Positions 37,950 through 49,055 are shown, counted from the first letter of the stretch. The stretch is 62,950 nucleotides of DNA from Campylobacter sp. (GCA_017934385.1 JAGBJQ010000096.1:1-62950), one strand, 5' to 3'. A program made the numbers and translations. The notes: a model not told the origin generated them from the letters alone.

Positions 37950-38860
37950 GCGAATTTGCAATCGATGTTAGCGAGCTAAGAAAAAGTTTCGGCGGCAAAG
38001 AGGTCATAAAAAATATCTCGCTTCAAGTCCCGCGTGGCAAAATTTACGGATTTTTAGGCCCCAACGGCAGCGGCAAAACCACGACAATCAGGCTAATTTG
38101 CGGACTTTTGACCCCAGATAGCGCAAAAGGTCAGGTTTTAGGATACGATGTTTTGACCCAAAGCGATAAAATCCGCGAAAAAGTCGGCTACATGACCCAA
38201 AAATTCAGCTTTTGGGAAGATTTGACGATAAGGGAAAATTTAGAATTCGTAGCCCAAATTTATCAAATCCCAAATTCGAAAACAATCATCGACGAAACAC
38301 TTGCAAACTTAGGCCTTATAGATAGACAAAATCAGCTAAGCAGGGGACTTTCTGGCGGTTGGAAACAAAGACTTGCGCTTAGTGCTTGCATACTGCACAA
38401 GCCTGAAATTTTGTTGCTTGATGAGCCCACGGCAGGCGTCGATCCAAAGGCTAGGCGCGAGTTTTGGGACGAGCTTGGCAGGCTCAGGGACGAGGGAATT
38501 ACTACGCTTGTGAGCACGCACTATATGGACGAGGCTGAGCGTTGCGATGAGTTGGTCTATATCGCAAATGGCAAAATCGTCGTCAAGGGCACGCCAAAAA
38601 GCGTCGCTAGGCAAACTGGGCTTTTTTCGTTTATACTTGGCGGAATAAATTTGGCAAATTTGGCGCAAATTTTACAAAACATGGACGAAATCACCACCAC
38701 AGCGATGTTTGGAGAGAGTTTGCGAATTTGTGGCGAAGATGAGCAAAGCCTAGAAAAAATCCTGCAAACCTATAAATTTAAACACGAACTTTCGTGGCAA
38801 AAAAGCGAGGTTTTGCTAGAAGATGCCTTCGTGTATTATCTAAAAAAGGCGCTTAAATGA
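37946..38860 (+). CDS. ABC-2 exporter ATP-binding protein
   Basis: 304 residues with a single nucleotide-binding domain. Walker A GPNGSGKTT, Q-loop MTQKFSFWEDLT, signature LSGGWKQRL, Walker B LLLDEPTAGVD, switch STHYMDEAERC. The C-terminal 80 residues are a regulatory extension as in YbhF/CcmA-like ATPases. ATGA overlaps on both sides tie it to the adaptor and the permease. Confidence 0.92.
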   Translation: MSEFAIDVSELRKSFGGKEVIKNISLQVPRGKIYGFLGPNGSGKTTTIRLICGLLTPDSAKGQVLGYDVLTQSDKIREKVGYMTQKFSFWEDLTIRENLEFVAQIYQIPNSKTIIDETLANLGLIDRQNQLSRGLSGGWKQRLALSACILHKPEILLLDEPTAGVDPKARREFWDELGRLRDEGITTLVSTHYMDEAERCDELVYIANGKIVVKGTPKSVARQTGLFSFILGGINLANLAQILQNMDEITTTAMFGESLRICGEDEQSLEKILQTYKFKHELSWQKSEVLLEDAFVYYLKKALK

Positions 38861-39981
38861 GGCTAGCGCGCGTAAAAGCCCTCGTCAAAAAAGAGCTAAT
38901 TCAGCTAAGGCGCGATAAAACCACATTTGGCATGGTCGTGGCGATTCCGATAATTTGGCTTTTGATGTTTGGTTACGCCATAAATATGGACCCCAAAAAC
39001 CTGCCCATGGCGCTTAATTGCAGGGACAATTCGCCGCTTAGCAGAAGCATTGTAAGTGGGCTTGAAAATTCGGGCTATTTTAGGATAGTCGCCGAAATCT
39101 CAGATGACAAAACCGGCGAAAAGCTCCTAAAACAGGGAAAAGTTTTGTTCGTGCTAAATATAGGCGAAAATTTTACCAAAGGTATAATCCGCGCTGAAAA
39201 TCCTAAAATTTTGCTTCAAGCAGACGCTAGCGATCCAGTGGCTGTATCGTCGGCTATAAGCGCGATTTCTGGGGTCAGCCAAAGCGTGATAAATAAAGAA
39301 TTTAAAGGAAATCTGGCTCATCTGCGCACCAAAAATCCGCCATTTGAAATTCTGCTTCACCGAAATTTCAACCCAGAGGGATTTACGAGATACAACATAA
39401 TCCCTGGGCTAATCGGCATGGTTTTGATTTTTACCGGCGTTATGATGACGGCACTATCGCTGACGAGGGAGTGCGAGCTAGGCACAATGGAAAATCTGCT
39501 CTCCATGCCAGTAACCCCGCTCGAAGTGATGATTGGCAAAATCACGCCGTTTGTTTTCATCGGCATTGTGCAAACCTCTCTCATAATCATAATGGCGAAA
39601 TTTCTCTTTGAAGTGCCTATTTTAGGCTCTTTGGCACTGCTTTTTTTCTGTTCGTTTATTTTCATTGTTTGCAATTTGGCATTAGGATTTTTGATATCGA
39701 CAATCGCCAAAAACCAGACCCAAGCCCTGCAAATGTCGGTTTTCGTAATGCTTCCATCAATGCTATTAAGCGGGTTTATGTTCCCATTTTTAGGCATGCC
39801 AAGCTGGGCGCAGTTTTTGGGACAGTGTTTCCCACTGACATATTTTTTGCGAATTTGTCGCGCGATAATGCTAAAAAACGCGCAATTTGCCGATGTTTTG
39901 CCAAACCTTGCCCCGCTTTGCCTAATCGTGCTTGTAATCACCGCCCTGACGCTAAAAGCCTACAAAAACACATTGGACTGA
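38857..39981 (+). CDS. ABC-2 type exporter permease
   Basis: 374 residues. One N-terminal helix (about 26-43), a large periplasmic domain, then five to six helices from about residue 178. The ABC-2 signature region (FTGVMMTALSLTRECELGTMENLLSMPVTPLEVMIGK) is clear. Matches YbhS/YbhR-type permeases. E. coli-type systems have two such permeases; only one is encoded here, so a homodimer is likely. Substrate unknown. Confidence 0.9.
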   Translation: MRLARVKALVKKELIQLRRDKTTFGMVVAIPIIWLLMFGYAINMDPKNLPMALNCRDNSPLSRSIVSGLENSGYFRIVAEISDDKTGEKLLKQGKVLFVLNIGENFTKGIIRAENPKILLQADASDPVAVSSAISAISGVSQSVINKEFKGNLAHLRTKNPPFEILLHRNFNPEGFTRYNIIPGLIGMVLIFTGVMMTALSLTRECELGTMENLLSMPVTPLEVMIGKITPFVFIGIVQTSLIIIMAKFLFEVPILGSLALLFFCSFIFIVCNLALGFLISTIAKNQTQALQMSVFVMLPSMLLSGFMFPFLGMPSWAQFLGQCFPLTYFLRICRAIMLKNAQFADVLPNLAPLCLIVLVITALTLKAYKNTLD

Positions 39982-40050
39982 GAAATTTAAGCATTTTTTG
40001 ATAAAATATATCGTTATTGAAATTTAGAAAATCCCGTAAAAAGGATATTT

Positions 40051-40848
40051 ATGCAAAATAAAATCGCAAATACGCTATTTATTCCATTAATCGCAAGAAT
40101 TCATGCAAGTAAAAATTTCAAGCAGTATTTTTACGATGAGACGGCGATGAAATTTGAAGATAAAATCCCACAAAAATTCCTAAAAATTTCGTCCGAATAC
40201 GAGTCTTTGGCTTCTGCTGCAAGATACTATGAAACCGACATTATGATAAAAGATTTTATTGTCACACACGGCGTTTGCAATGTCGTAAATTTGGGCTGCG
40301 GCTTGGAGACTTTGGCATTTCGTTTTAGTAAAAATGAGGCGAAATTTTACGGCGTTGATTTGGCAGAAGTTATCGAATTTAGGCAAAATTTACTCCCACA
40401 AAATGATAATGAAACTCTGATTTCATGCGATTTGTTTGATATGAAATGGACAGAAATTTTAGATAAAAGCTTGCCTACGATTTTTGTCGCAAACGGCGTT
40501 TTTATGTATTTTAGCGAAAAAGAAATACTAAATTTAATCGCAAATTTAAAGGCAAATTTTAAAAATTCCGAACTCATTTTTGACGCTACGACAAAATTTG
40601 GCATAAGATGCGCGAATTTTTATGTTGGGCGTTTTGGCAAAGATATGGCTAAAATGGAGTTTTGCGTGCAAAACAGCGACGAATTTGCCAACAAGTGCGA
40701 GTGTGAAATTTTAAGCAAAACGCCGTTTTTCACCACTGCACGAAAAATGTTAAAAAATAAAACAAAACTCTCCACTCGCCTTACAATGGCGTTTGTGGAT
40801 AAATTCGACCTAGCGTTTATTTTGAGATTAAATTTGCGAAAAAAATAA
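40051..40848 (+). CDS. Class I SAM-dependent methyltransferase, LCMT/Tcmp-like
   Basis: 265 residues. The SAM motif VVNLGCGLETLAFRF is near residue 78, with an acidic motif II in YGVDLAEVIEFRQ. The opening (LIARIHASKNFKQYFYDETAM) and ASAARYYETD resemble leucine-carboxymethyltransferase-like and polyketide-type O-methyltransferases. Substrate unknown. AAAGGATATTT precedes the ATG. It follows the exporter by 69 bases, which could mean a linked substrate, but this is speculative. Confidence 0.8.
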   Translation: MQNKIANTLFIPLIARIHASKNFKQYFYDETAMKFEDKIPQKFLKISSEYESLASAARYYETDIMIKDFIVTHGVCNVVNLGCGLETLAFRFSKNEAKFYGVDLAEVIEFRQNLLPQNDNETLISCDLFDMKWTEILDKSLPTIFVANGVFMYFSEKEILNLIANLKANFKNSELIFDATTKFGIRCANFYVGRFGKDMAKMEFCVQNSDEFANKCECEILSKTPFFTTARKMLKNKTKLSTRLTMAFVDKFDLAFILRLNLRKK

Positions 40849-40851
40849 AAA

Positions 40852-40870
40852 GACGGGCAAAACGCCCGTC
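40852..40870 (-). terminator. Terminator for guaA, possibly bidirectional
   Basis: GACGGGC pairs exactly with GCCCGTC around AAAAC. On the minus strand it is followed by TTTTTATTTTTTT, immediately past the guaA stop. It may also end the convergent methyltransferase transcript. Confidence 0.85.
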
Positions 40871-40880
40871 AAATTAAAAA

Positions 40881-42416
40881 TTACTCCCACTCGATGGTTG
40901 CAGGTGGTTTGGACGAAATGTCATAAACTACTCTATTTATGCCTTCTACTTCGTTTATAATTCGGCGAGAGCAGTTTTCTAGCAGGTCATAAGGGAGACG
41001 CGAAAAACTAGCCGTCATGCCATCACTCGCATCTACTACGCGGATACAAACTGCATTTTCATAAGTGCGGTTATCGCCCATGACGCCGACACTTCGCACA
41101 TTTAATAACACGCAAAATGCCTGCCAAGTTTTATCATACCAACCGCTTGATTTTAGCTCTTCTCTTAAAATCACATCTGCTTTGCGAAGTAGCTCTAAAT
41201 TTGGCGTATTTACTTCGCCCATAATGCGAATCGCAAGTCCTGGTCCCGGAAACGGATGGCGAAAAACAACATCTCTTGAAAGCCCAAGTTCAAGCCCTAG
41301 TTGCCTAACTTCGTCTTTGAAAATTTCACGCAATGGCTCGATTAGTTCAAATTTCATCCACTCAGGAAGTCCGCCTACATTGTGATGGCTTTTTATCGTT
41401 TTACTTGCTCCGCTTGGCGAGCTTTCGATCACATCGGTATAAAGTGTGCCTTGTGCTAGATATTTTACATTTTCGAATTTTTTAGCTTCTCTATCAAAAA
41501 CTTCTATAAAAGTCTCGCCGATAATTTTGCGTTTAAGCTCAGGCTCGGTTACACCTTTTAAACGGCTTAGGAAAAGTTCGCTTGCATCGACGCTTATTAA
41601 ATTTACGCCAAGTTTGAGTTTAAACATTTCTTCGACTTGTTTTGCTTCATTTGTGCGAAGTAGTCCGTTATCTACAAATACGACGATTAAATTTTCAGGC
41701 ACAGCGTGAGCAAGGAGTGCTGCCACAACTGAGCTATCCACGCCGCCGCTTACGGCACAAAGGACTTTATCATTTCCAACTTTTGCTTTGATTTTTGCGA
41801 TTTGATCTTTTGCGAAGCTTCCCATATTCCAAGTGCTACTTAACCCGCAAATCTCTTTTGCAAAATTCTTTAAAATTTGATCTCCAAACTCGCTGTGTTG
41901 CACCTCTGGGTGGAATTGCAATGCGTAAATTTTCTTCGCGTCATTGCCAAACACGCACCACTCGCTCTCGTCCGAACACGCCAAAACCTCGAAATCCTCT
42001 GGCAGGCTAGCGACCTTGTCCGAGTGGCTCATCCACACGGTCGAATTATCATTTACGCCGTTAAAAAGCTTGTTTGAACGAAGTAGTTTTAGGCTTGCTT
42101 TGCCAAATTCTTTTTTCGCTGCTGGCACGACAGAGGCGCCGAAATGCTGCGCGATTAGCTGCATTCCGTAGCAAATCCCAAGTATCGGCAAGCCCAAATC
42201 AAAAATTTTCTCATCACAAAAATAAGCGTCCTTTGCATACACGCTCGCTGGCCCACCGCTTAAAATCAAGCCTTTTGGGTTTTTTGCCACAATCTGCTCG
42301 ATTGAGGCGTCAAATGGTATAAGCTCTGTATAAACACCTTGTTCGCGAAGCCTACGCGCGATAAGTTGCGTGTATTGCGAACCAAAATCCAAAACTAAAA
42401 TGTCAGCTGTTTGCAT
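40881..42416 (-). CDS. guaA: GMP synthase (glutamine-hydrolysing)
   Basis: 511 residues. N-terminal class I glutamine amidotransferase: catalytic cysteine in GICYGMQ (about residue 83) and the His-Glu pair in [12 protein letters not shown]-pyrophosphatase P-loop is VSGGVDSSV (about 219). The C-terminal dimerisation domain ends PPATIEWE. It converts XMP to GMP. GAAGGGAAAAT-type ribosome site before ATG. A small lipoprotein frame lies 46 bases upstream on the same strand. Confidence 0.97.
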   Translation of the reverse strand: MQTADILVLDFGSQYTQLIARRLREQGVYTELIPFDASIEQIVAKNPKGLILSGGPASVYAKDAYFCDEKIFDLGLPILGICYGMQLIAQHFGASVVPAAKKEFGKASLKLLRSNKLFNGVNDNSTVWMSHSDKVASLPEDFEVLACSDESEWCVFGNDAKKIYALQFHPEVQHSEFGDQILKNFAKEICGLSSTWNMGSFAKDQIAKIKAKVGNDKVLCAVSGGVDSSVVAALLAHAVPENLIVVFVDNGLLRTNEAKQVEEMFKLKLGVNLISVDASELFLSRLKGVTEPELKRKIIGETFIEVFDREAKKFENVKYLAQGTLYTDVIESSPSGASKTIKSHHNVGGLPEWMKFELIEPLREIFKDEVRQLGLELGLSRDVVFRHPFPGPGLAIRIMGEVNTPNLELLRKADVILREELKSSGWYDKTWQAFCVLLNVRSVGVMGDNRTYENAVCIRVVDASDGMTASFSRLPYDLLENCSRRIINEVEGINRVVYDISSKPPATIEWE

Positions 42417-42462
42417 ATTTTCCCTTCATTAAAATTTCACTGATTATAACTAAATTTAGCCA

Positions 42463-42564
42463 TTATTTGGTTACTTTGCTCGAATTTGAATCCACGCTGT
42501 AAAATGGATCGGCTTTGTATCCGCACCCACTAAGCAAACCTAAAATAAAAAATGCTAAAATCAA
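42463..42564 (-). CDS. Small lipoprotein, 33 residues (YifL/LptM-like)
   Basis: TTG at 42564 opens a 33-residue frame: a hydrophobic signal (ILAFFILGLLSGC), a lipobox cysteine, then GYKADPFY and a short polar tail ending at TAA 42463-42465. GCGxKxDPxY after the lipobox is the pattern of YifL/LptM-type small lipoproteins, which assist LptD assembly in enterics. The ribosome site is weak. The start is three bases from the divergent DUF721 gene. Too short for standard gene finding; conservation would decide it. Confidence 0.5.
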   Translation of the reverse strand: MILAFFILGLLSGCGYKADPFYSVDSNSSKVTK

Positions 42565-42567
42565 CTT

Positions 42568-43056
42568 ATGGAAACTAAAAGTATTAAACAAATCATTACA
42601 CATGTGAAAAATAGTCCTTTATACGCCAAATTTCGTGCCAGAGAGAGTTTTATTAAAATTTTGCCCAAAAACTGGCAAAAAATCATAGCCTTTATCTACA
42701 CCAAAAATGACATTTTGATGATAGCTGTGAAGCACCCAGCAGGACTTCAAGAGCTAAAACGAGATAGTAGTATAAAACTGATAAAAGATATATTAAAAAT
42801 CTTTGCCAGCGTGCATAAATTTGGCGAATTTCGCCCTGATATGGATGTGAAAATTTTCGTCGCTACCAAAACAATGAGTAAAAAGCACAAGCAAGAACTC
42901 GCCCAAAAAAAGGCAAGTAGTAGCGATGTGCGCGTGGCAGAAAAATCACAAGGCAAATTTACAAACAGTATAAAAGATGAAAAAATTCATAAAATTTTTG
43001 AAGAAATAAGAGAGATTATCATTGCTAATCGACGAAATCAAATCCCTACCCGCTAA
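42568..43056 (+). CDS. DUF721 (DciA-like) protein
   Basis: 162 residues. The N-terminal 100 residues resemble DUF721: a helix, LPKNWQKIIAFIYTKNDILMIAVKHPAGLQEL, then a helical stretch, a KH-like fold seen in DciA replicative-helicase loaders. The C-terminal half is lysine-rich. The counterpart is Cj1247c, also between guaA and uvrC. Its ribosome site is poor and its end overlaps uvrC by 35 bases in another frame. A helicase-loading role is only an inference. Confidence 0.65.
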   Translation: METKSIKQIITHVKNSPLYAKFRARESFIKILPKNWQKIIAFIYTKNDILMIAVKHPAGLQELKRDSSIKLIKDILKIFASVHKFGEFRPDMDVKIFVATKTMSKKHKQELAQKKASSSDVRVAEKSQGKFTNSIKDEKIHKIFEEIREIIIANRRNQIPTR

Positions 43057-44827
43057 TCCCGGCATTTATCAGTATTTCGGCGCAGACGGGAAATTGCTCT
43101 ATGTGGGCAAGGCAAAGGTGCTAAAAAACCGCGTAAAAAGCTATTTTAGCTTCACTCCCACACTCGCTCCAAGCCCGCGCCTTGGCGCTCGAATCGCCAA
43201 AATGATAAGCGAAGCTGTGCATTTAGAATACATCATCACCCCAAGCGAGAGCGACGCGCTGATTTTGGAAAATTCCTTTATCAAACAGCTCAAACCCAAG
43301 TATAATATCCTTTTGCGCGACGATAAAACATACCCTTATATCTATATAAATTTAAACGACGAATTTCCGCGCTTTGAAATCACGCGCAAGGTGATAAAGG
43401 GGGCGAATATTCGCTATTTTGGTCCGTATTTTCACGGCGCGAAGGAAATTTTAGAGACGCTTTATATGAAATTTCCGCTCGTGCAGAAAAAAAACTGTAT
43501 CAAAGACAAAAAAGCCTGCCTGTTTGCTCAGATTGGCCGCTGCAAAGCCCCGTGCGAGGGCAAAATTTTAGAGAGCGAATATAAAAAAATAGTTGAAGAG
43601 GCGTTAAATTCGCTCAAAAATCCGCAAAAAATGGTGCCGTATCTAAGCTCGCTAATGCTTAAATTTGCCGAAAATGAAAATTTTGAAGAAGCTGCCAGCA
43701 TGCGCGATAAAATCGAAATTTTAAAGCAAATGAATATCAAAGTCGAGGTGGATTTAGCAAGGCTAGATGATTTTGAAGTATTTGCGATCGCTGGGGAGGC
43801 AAATTTGATTTGCGCTGTGCATTTTAGCGTGAGAGAGGGCAAAATTTCAGCCTCGAACTATCACATTTCTCACCTAAAAAACGCAAACGATGATGACGCG
43901 AAAAACGGCTACAAACAGCTCATTTTAAGCGCGTTTCCAGGGGGTTCGCCCGTAGCGTGCTCTAAAATTTATTGCTACGCTGAATTTGACGATAAGGCGC
44001 TTGTGAGCGAAATTTTAGCCAGCAGGCATGGCAGAAATTTTAGCATTATCGTCCCAAAAATCGGCGAAAAACGCAAAATTTGCGAAATTGCCTACCAAAA
44101 CTGCCAAATAAACATAAAAAAATATCTCAAAACGCATGATTATGGATTTTTAGCAGAATTGAAAGATTATTTTGGCTTGCAAAATTTGCCAGTTAATATC
44201 GAAATTTTTGATAACTCTCATATGTTCGGAAGTGCGCCAGTAGGGGCAATGGTCTGCTATAAAGAGGGTGAGTTTTTCAAAGAAAATTATCGCCACAAAC
44301 ACCTAAGCTCAAACAACGACTACGACCAAATGAAGGAATATCTCACCTCGCGTGCGCTTAAATTTGACGAGCTTGGCGCGCCTGATTTATGGGTGATTGA
44401 TGGCGGCGAGGCGTTATTAAATTTAGCTTGCGACATTATTTCGAGCGTGGGAGCAAATGTCGATGTAATCGCGATTTCAAAGGAAAAATTGGGCGCCAAA
44501 GCTCACCGTGCCAAGGGATCGGCAAAGGATAAAATTTGCACAAATAATGGAATTTTTGCACTCCAACCAAACGATAAAAAATTACAATTTTTCCAAAAAT
44601 TAAGGGACGAGGCACACAGATTTGCGATCTCATTTCATCAAAAAACAAAACGCAAAAATGACTTAAATAGCTCAAAACTCCTAAATTTGGGGCTAACGCA
44701 AGGCAAAATCAAAAAACTTTTAGATTTTTACGGAAGTTTCGAAAATATATATTTGGCAAATTTTGATGAAATAAAAAGCTTAATCGGACAAAATTTTGCT
44801 GAAAAATTGTTCAAATTCCGCCCATAA
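43022..44827 (+). CDS. uvrC: UvrABC system protein C
   Basis: 601 residues. N-terminal GIY-YIG nuclease (PGIYQYF…LLYVGKAK, residues 12-29), a UVR motif near 200-235 (FEEAASMRDKIEILKQM), then the RNase H-like second nuclease with IEIFDNSHMFG and VIDGGEALL. The C-terminal HhH is GLTQGKIKKLLDFYGSF. It makes both incisions in nucleotide excision repair. TTG start at 43022 follows GAGAGA; overlap with the previous gene implies coupling. Confidence 0.95.
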   Translation: MLIDEIKSLPANPGIYQYFGADGKLLYVGKAKVLKNRVKSYFSFTPTLAPSPRLGARIAKMISEAVHLEYIITPSESDALILENSFIKQLKPKYNILLRDDKTYPYIYINLNDEFPRFEITRKVIKGANIRYFGPYFHGAKEILETLYMKFPLVQKKNCIKDKKACLFAQIGRCKAPCEGKILESEYKKIVEEALNSLKNPQKMVPYLSSLMLKFAENENFEEAASMRDKIEILKQMNIKVEVDLARLDDFEVFAIAGEANLICAVHFSVREGKISASNYHISHLKNANDDDAKNGYKQLILSAFPGGSPVACSKIYCYAEFDDKALVSEILASRHGRNFSIIVPKIGEKRKICEIAYQNCQINIKKYLKTHDYGFLAELKDYFGLQNLPVNIEIFDNSHMFGSAPVGAMVCYKEGEFFKENYRHKHLSSNNDYDQMKEYLTSRALKFDELGAPDLWVIDGGEALLNLACDIISSVGANVDVIAISKEKLGAKAHRAKGSAKDKICTNNGIFALQPNDKKLQFFQKLRDEAHRFAISFHQKTKRKNDLNSSKLLNLGLTQGKIKKLLDFYGSFENIYLANFDEIKSLIGQNFAEKLFKFRP

Positions 44828-44974
44828 AATAGGCAAACAAAGCTACCTTTAAAGATTTTTAGAGTAAAATCCGAGACTAAATCTTTGAAATATAGTTTTC
44901 ATTTTTCTTTGTAAAGCTTATTTTGAGGTTGAAATTTCACTTTTTTGCATTTTGCAAAATACGAAGGATGTTTT

Positions 44975-47900
44975 ATGAGACTAAATACTTCTAGCGCTCT
45001 TAAAATGGTTGCGTGGGTTCCACTTTTAATCATTTTTGTCGTTGCGTCTTGGTATTTGTATGATGCTGCGAGGTTGTATAAAATCAACGAAAACCTCAAG
45101 CATAAAGTCGATATCTCAGCTGCTTTGTATCAATTCTATGAAGAATTTGCCAAAGAGCGTGGTATCACGGCGGCGTATCTAGGTAGCGGTAACAATGTCG
45201 GTCTTGGCTCTGTTCTTAAAACACAACGCGCCAAAACTGATAAAGCATGGCAAGATTTCCTTGACTATCACGCTCAAACACACGAACTAGACAATCCTAT
45301 CCACCAGCTTTTCATCGAGCACTCAGAGGCACAATCTGCTGCGATTAATCAAATTACAAATTTGATTGGCAGACTTCCTGAGGTTAGAAAAAGCATTGAC
45401 AATCGTGACAAAGTATTCGTCGAAGTCTTCGATGAATATTACGATAAGTTTGACGAGCAATTGGATGCCTTCCGTGATACTATCAACGAAAACTTGTATT
45501 CAGCCGATGTTGGTACTCTATCGCTTACTCTTGTAAATATGTATGATACGATCACTGGAACAGCTGCGGTTCGCGATGTCAGTATCGAATACATCATCTC
45601 AGGTAGCCCACTTCCTAGGGAAGAGATTGATCACTGGAAAGAGCACGCATGGCAATCAGAAATGCCTGACCTAGTCATCGCTACTCACTATGCTGCTACT
45701 GGTGAAGATATCGGTATTAAAAGCGAGCTAGAAGAATACTTCGCTAAACCTGAAAATGAGCAAATCGTCGAAAATGCACAAAATGCGATGAGAACGATTG
45801 AGTCTCAATTAGCAACTGGCGAGTATGATATTCCATTTAATGAGTGGTTTAGTATCCAATCTAAAAAATATGCAATGCTAAATGAAGCTGTTAAAATGGC
45901 TTCTAACGCACTACACGAGCGTGTTGATACTCACTCAGCGCAACAACTTCGAACATTGATTTTCGCTACCGCTGCGTTCTTGCTATCACTTATCCTAGTT
46001 GGTTTCTCAATCGCCGTCGTTAGACGCATTAACAGAAACATCAACGACCTTGGAAGGGTTCTTGGTAGAGTTGGTGAGCTTTCTAACAACAACGAGCAAT
46101 TCGATATCAACACAGCTGATGGTATCGACAAAGCCTACTCACTTATCGAGGACGCGATCGACTTCATTGCCTTGCAAAAAGCAGAAGCCGAGGATGCCAA
46201 CAAAGCGAAATCTATCTTCCTTGCGAATATGTCACACGAGATCAGAACTCCGCTTAATGGTATTATCGGATTTACAGAGTTGCTCAAAAACACAGATTTG
46301 GACGAAGAAAAACGCGATTATGTCGATACAATCGAAAAATCATCTGAAAACCTTCTAACCATTATTAATAACATTCTTGATGTTTCTAAAATCGAAAGCA
46401 ATAAAGTTGAGATTGAGGATATTTTATTCAACCCAATTCAAGATTTCGAAAGTGCTGTTGAGATCTACGCTGCAAAAGCTGCTGAGAAAAACATCGATAT
46501 CTTGCTTTACATTGACCCTACATTGGTTCATCACCTATACGGCGATATTACTAAGATTAAAGAAGTTCTTATCAACCTTATGTCAAATGCCGTTAAATTT
46601 ACACCAGAGCAAGGTAGCATTACTGTTAATATCGTCAGAGAAGAAGAGAAAAATCCTGGCGAAGCTATCGTAACATTTAGCGTCGAAGATACAGGTATTG
46701 GTATCTCTGAGGATAAACTAGCAAATGTATTTAACGCCTTCTCACAAGCTGATTCTACAATCACTAGAAAATACGGCGGAACCGGTCTTGGTCTAACCAT
46801 TTCATCTAAATATGTTGCGATGATGGGTGGTAAGTTACAAGTTAAATCAACAGTTGGTAAAGGAACGAAATTCTTCTTTACTCTACCACTTAAAGAGACT
46901 CAAAAATCAGACGCAGAAGAGATGTTTGCTCATATCAGCGGCTTAAATTTCGCACTTCTAGCAGATCCTAACGATGTAATGTATAGCGATGTCGTTAAGA
47001 GATATATAAATAATCTAGGTGCAAAAATTTCAGTCTTTAATTCAAGCGCACAACTTCGCTCTGCACAAAACAACAACTCTTTTGACGCGTTGATTACTAG
47101 ATTTAAAAACTATGGCGATGTAAGCAATACTACGATTTTACCTACAATCCTAACTCTAAAACCAAAAGAGTTACAAAGTATTAGCATTACAAACCCTAGA
47201 ATTTTCACTCTATCTGAGCCAGTAAACTTATCAAAACTAGGCAAAACAATAGACAAAATTCTAAAATCTGGTTCATTAAAAGCTAGACCAGCAACAGCGG
47301 CGGCGGCGGCGCCAGTAGTAGAAGAGCCTAGCCTATCTGCTATCGCTGATGAATCACCAATTATCCCAGATATCACTCTTGATGAATCACCAATCGTCGA
47401 GGAAAGCCCTATCGTAGAAACTCCGATAGTTGCAGAAGAGATGATTATGGACGAGGCTCCACTAGCCGTAGAAGAGCCAAAACCATCTAGCTCATCAGCA
47501 GATGAATTGCGTGCTATTTTACAAAATAGACACAGAGGCACAGCTAGCGAAGCAAGCTTCGTATCTACACCAGAGCCTGCAATCTCAGAACCAGTTGTAG
47601 AACCTAGCGTGGTAGTTGAGCCTGAAATTCCAGAGATTAGAACTGATATTTCTGATATCACTCTTGATATCCCTGAAACACCAAATGTCGAGGTAAAAAT
47701 CCCTGAGATTACAATTGAAGAGCCAGTTGTGGCACCAGTTGTAGAACCAGAAAGCCAAGAGATTGAAATTTCAGATATCGAAGCTCAAATCAGCGAGCCA
47801 GAAGTAGCAATTCAAACTCCTGAGATCAAAGTAGAAGCTCCAAGCGTAGAAGTTAGCGCTCCTGTGGTAGAACCTGAGCCAGTAGTCGAGCCAGTTGCTG

Positions 47901-49045
47901 CGGTTGTAGAACCAGTAGTAGAGCAAGTAGTCGAGCCAGTCGTAGAAAAAGTAGTCGAGCCAGTGGTAGAAACAGTCGCTCCTGCCACAGCAGCTACTAC
48001 ACAAAGAGTAATCGAAGAAATCATCGAAGTTCCTGTTACAATCTACGAAGAAGTTCAACAAGAAGAGACAATTATGGTCGAAGAGGAAGTTGAAGTCGAA
48101 GAGGAAGTTGAAGTTCCTGCTGAGCACAATCCAAACGATGACAATGTTCCTATGGTTAATCGCAAATACGCTGCTAAAATTCTAATCGCAGAAGATAATG
48201 AAATTAACCAAAAACTTATGAAGCACACATTAAACAGCTTCGAAATGGATTTAACGATCGTAGAAAACGGCTTGCTAGCACTAGAAGCTAGAAAATCAGG
48301 CGAAGAGTATGATTTGATTTTTATGGATATTTCAATGCCTGTAATGGACGGTATCGAAGCAACAAAACAAATCAAACAATACGAAGCAGATAACAATCTA
48401 CGCCATATCCCAATCGTAGCCGTTACAGCTAACGCGCTAAAAGGCGATAGAGAGAAATTTATGGCAGCTGGTTTAGATGAGTATTGTACAAAACCGATCA
48501 AAAAAGATATTTTGGCCAATATGCTTAATGAGTTTATCGGTGACAAACGCTCTGACGCGGCTCCTGCTGGCGGCACAGTCAAACAAATAGTCAAAAAACT
48601 TGTAAAACGCCAAGTTCCAAAAACTATTCTAAAAACCGTGAAAGTGCCTAAAACGATAATGAAACAAGTTCCTAAGAAAACTATCGTTAATGAGCCAGTA
48701 GCACAAGCTGTCAAAGCAAAAGATGTCTTGATTTGTAAAGCAAATGTCATGGAAAGCAAAATTTTCGCAAGCATTTTGAAACACCAATACAAAGATGTTG
48801 ATATGGCCGCAAATTTTGAGCAACTAATTTCTATGGCAACTAACGATAGCTACAAATTGGTATTGATAGATAAAAAACTAGCTGGTATCGATTTCGCTGC
48901 CCTAGAAAATCTACACCAAAAAGCGCCAAATACAAATCTAGTATTGTTCTCTAACGACAACGACGAGAACCCTGCATTTAGCGAAGTTGTTACTTACAAT
49001 ATCACTAAATCTGGCCTAGAAAAACTTGCGCAAAAATATATATAA
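44975..49045 (+). CDS. Hybrid sensor histidine kinase with long linker and extra receiver domains
   Basis: 1356 residues from ATG 44975 (AAGGATG upstream); an earlier TTG at 44945 is less likely. Helix 1 is 11-31, and a mostly helical periplasmic domain (45-320) resembles nitrate/nitrite-sensing NIT domains. Helix 2 is 328-349. Then HisKA (phospho-His421 in [10 protein letters not shown]), HATPase (N538 region, DTGIGIS 572-578, GGTGLGL 601), a degenerate receiver (655-765) without the aspartate, and a Val/Pro/Glu linker (770-1050). A full receiver follows (E1073, D1074, D1118, T1151, K1173), then a basic segment (1202-1238) and a second degenerate receiver ending 1356. Likely phosphorelay through the intact receiver. 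Confidence 0.9.
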   Translation: MRLNTSSALKMVAWVPLLIIFVVASWYLYDAARLYKINENLKHKVDISAALYQFYEEFAKERGITAAYLGSGNNVGLGSVLKTQRAKTDKAWQDFLDYHAQTHELDNPIHQLFIEHSEAQSAAINQITNLIGRLPEVRKSIDNRDKVFVEVFDEYYDKFDEQLDAFRDTINENLYSADVGTLSLTLVNMYDTITGTAAVRDVSIEYIISGSPLPREEIDHWKEHAWQSEMPDLVIATHYAATGEDIGIKSELEEYFAKPENEQIVENAQNAMRTIESQLATGEYDIPFNEWFSIQSKKYAMLNEAVKMASNALHERVDTHSAQQLRTLIFATAAFLLSLILVGFSIAVVRRINRNINDLGRVLGRVGELSNNNEQFDINTADGIDKAYSLIEDAIDFIALQKAEAEDANKAKSIFLANMSHEIRTPLNGIIGFTELLKNTDLDEEKRDYVDTIEKSSENLLTIINNILDVSKIESNKVEIEDILFNPIQDFESAVEIYAAKAAEKNIDILLYIDPTLVHHLYGDITKIKEVLINLMSNAVKFTPEQGSITVNIVREEEKNPGEAIVTFSVEDTGIGISEDKLANVFNAFSQADSTITRKYGGTGLGLTISSKYVAMMGGKLQVKSTVGKGTKFFFTLPLKETQKSDAEEMFAHISGLNFALLADPNDVMYSDVVKRYINNLGAKISVFNSSAQLRSAQNNNSFDALITRFKNYGDVSNTTILPTILTLKPKELQSISITNPRIFTLSEPVNLSKLGKTIDKILKSGSLKARPATAAAAAPVVEEPSLSAIADESPIIPDITLDESPIVEESPIVETPIVAEEMIMDEAPLAVEEPKPSSSSADELRAILQNRHRGTASEASFVSTPEPAISEPVVEPSVVVEPEIPEIRTDISDITLDIPETPNVEVKIPEITIEEPVVAPVVEPESQEIEISDIEAQISEPEVAIQTPEIKVEAPSVEVSAPVVEPEPVVEPVAAVVEPVVEQVVEPVVEKVVEPVVETVAPATAATTQRVIEEIIEVPVTIYEEVQQEETIMVEEEVEVEEEVEVPAEHNPNDDNVPMVNRKYAAKILIAEDNEINQKLMKHTLNSFEMDLTIVENGLLALEARKSGEEYDLIFMDISMPVMDGIEATKQIKQYEADNNLRHIPIVAVTANALKGDREKFMAAGLDEYCTKPIKKDILANMLNEFIGDKRSDAAPAGGTVKQIVKKLVKRQVPKTILKTVKVPKTIMKQVPKKTIVNEPVAQAVKAKDVLICKANVMESKIFASILKHQYKDVDMAANFEQLISMATNDSYKLVLIDKKLAGIDFAALENLHQKAPNTNLVLFSNDNDENPAFSEVVTYNITKSGLEKLAQKYI

Positions 49046-49055
49046 GGGATAGTTG

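Noticed and set aside
47771-48127. Repeat-like GTAGAACCAGTAGTAGAG tract, considered as a CRISPR or tandem array
   Set aside because: It is the in-frame VEP-type protein linker; units are irregular and there are no spacers.
48055-48792. 245-codon frame antisense to the hybrid kinase receiver region
   Set aside because: It is a shadow of the strongly biased kinase codons, with no recognisable motif.
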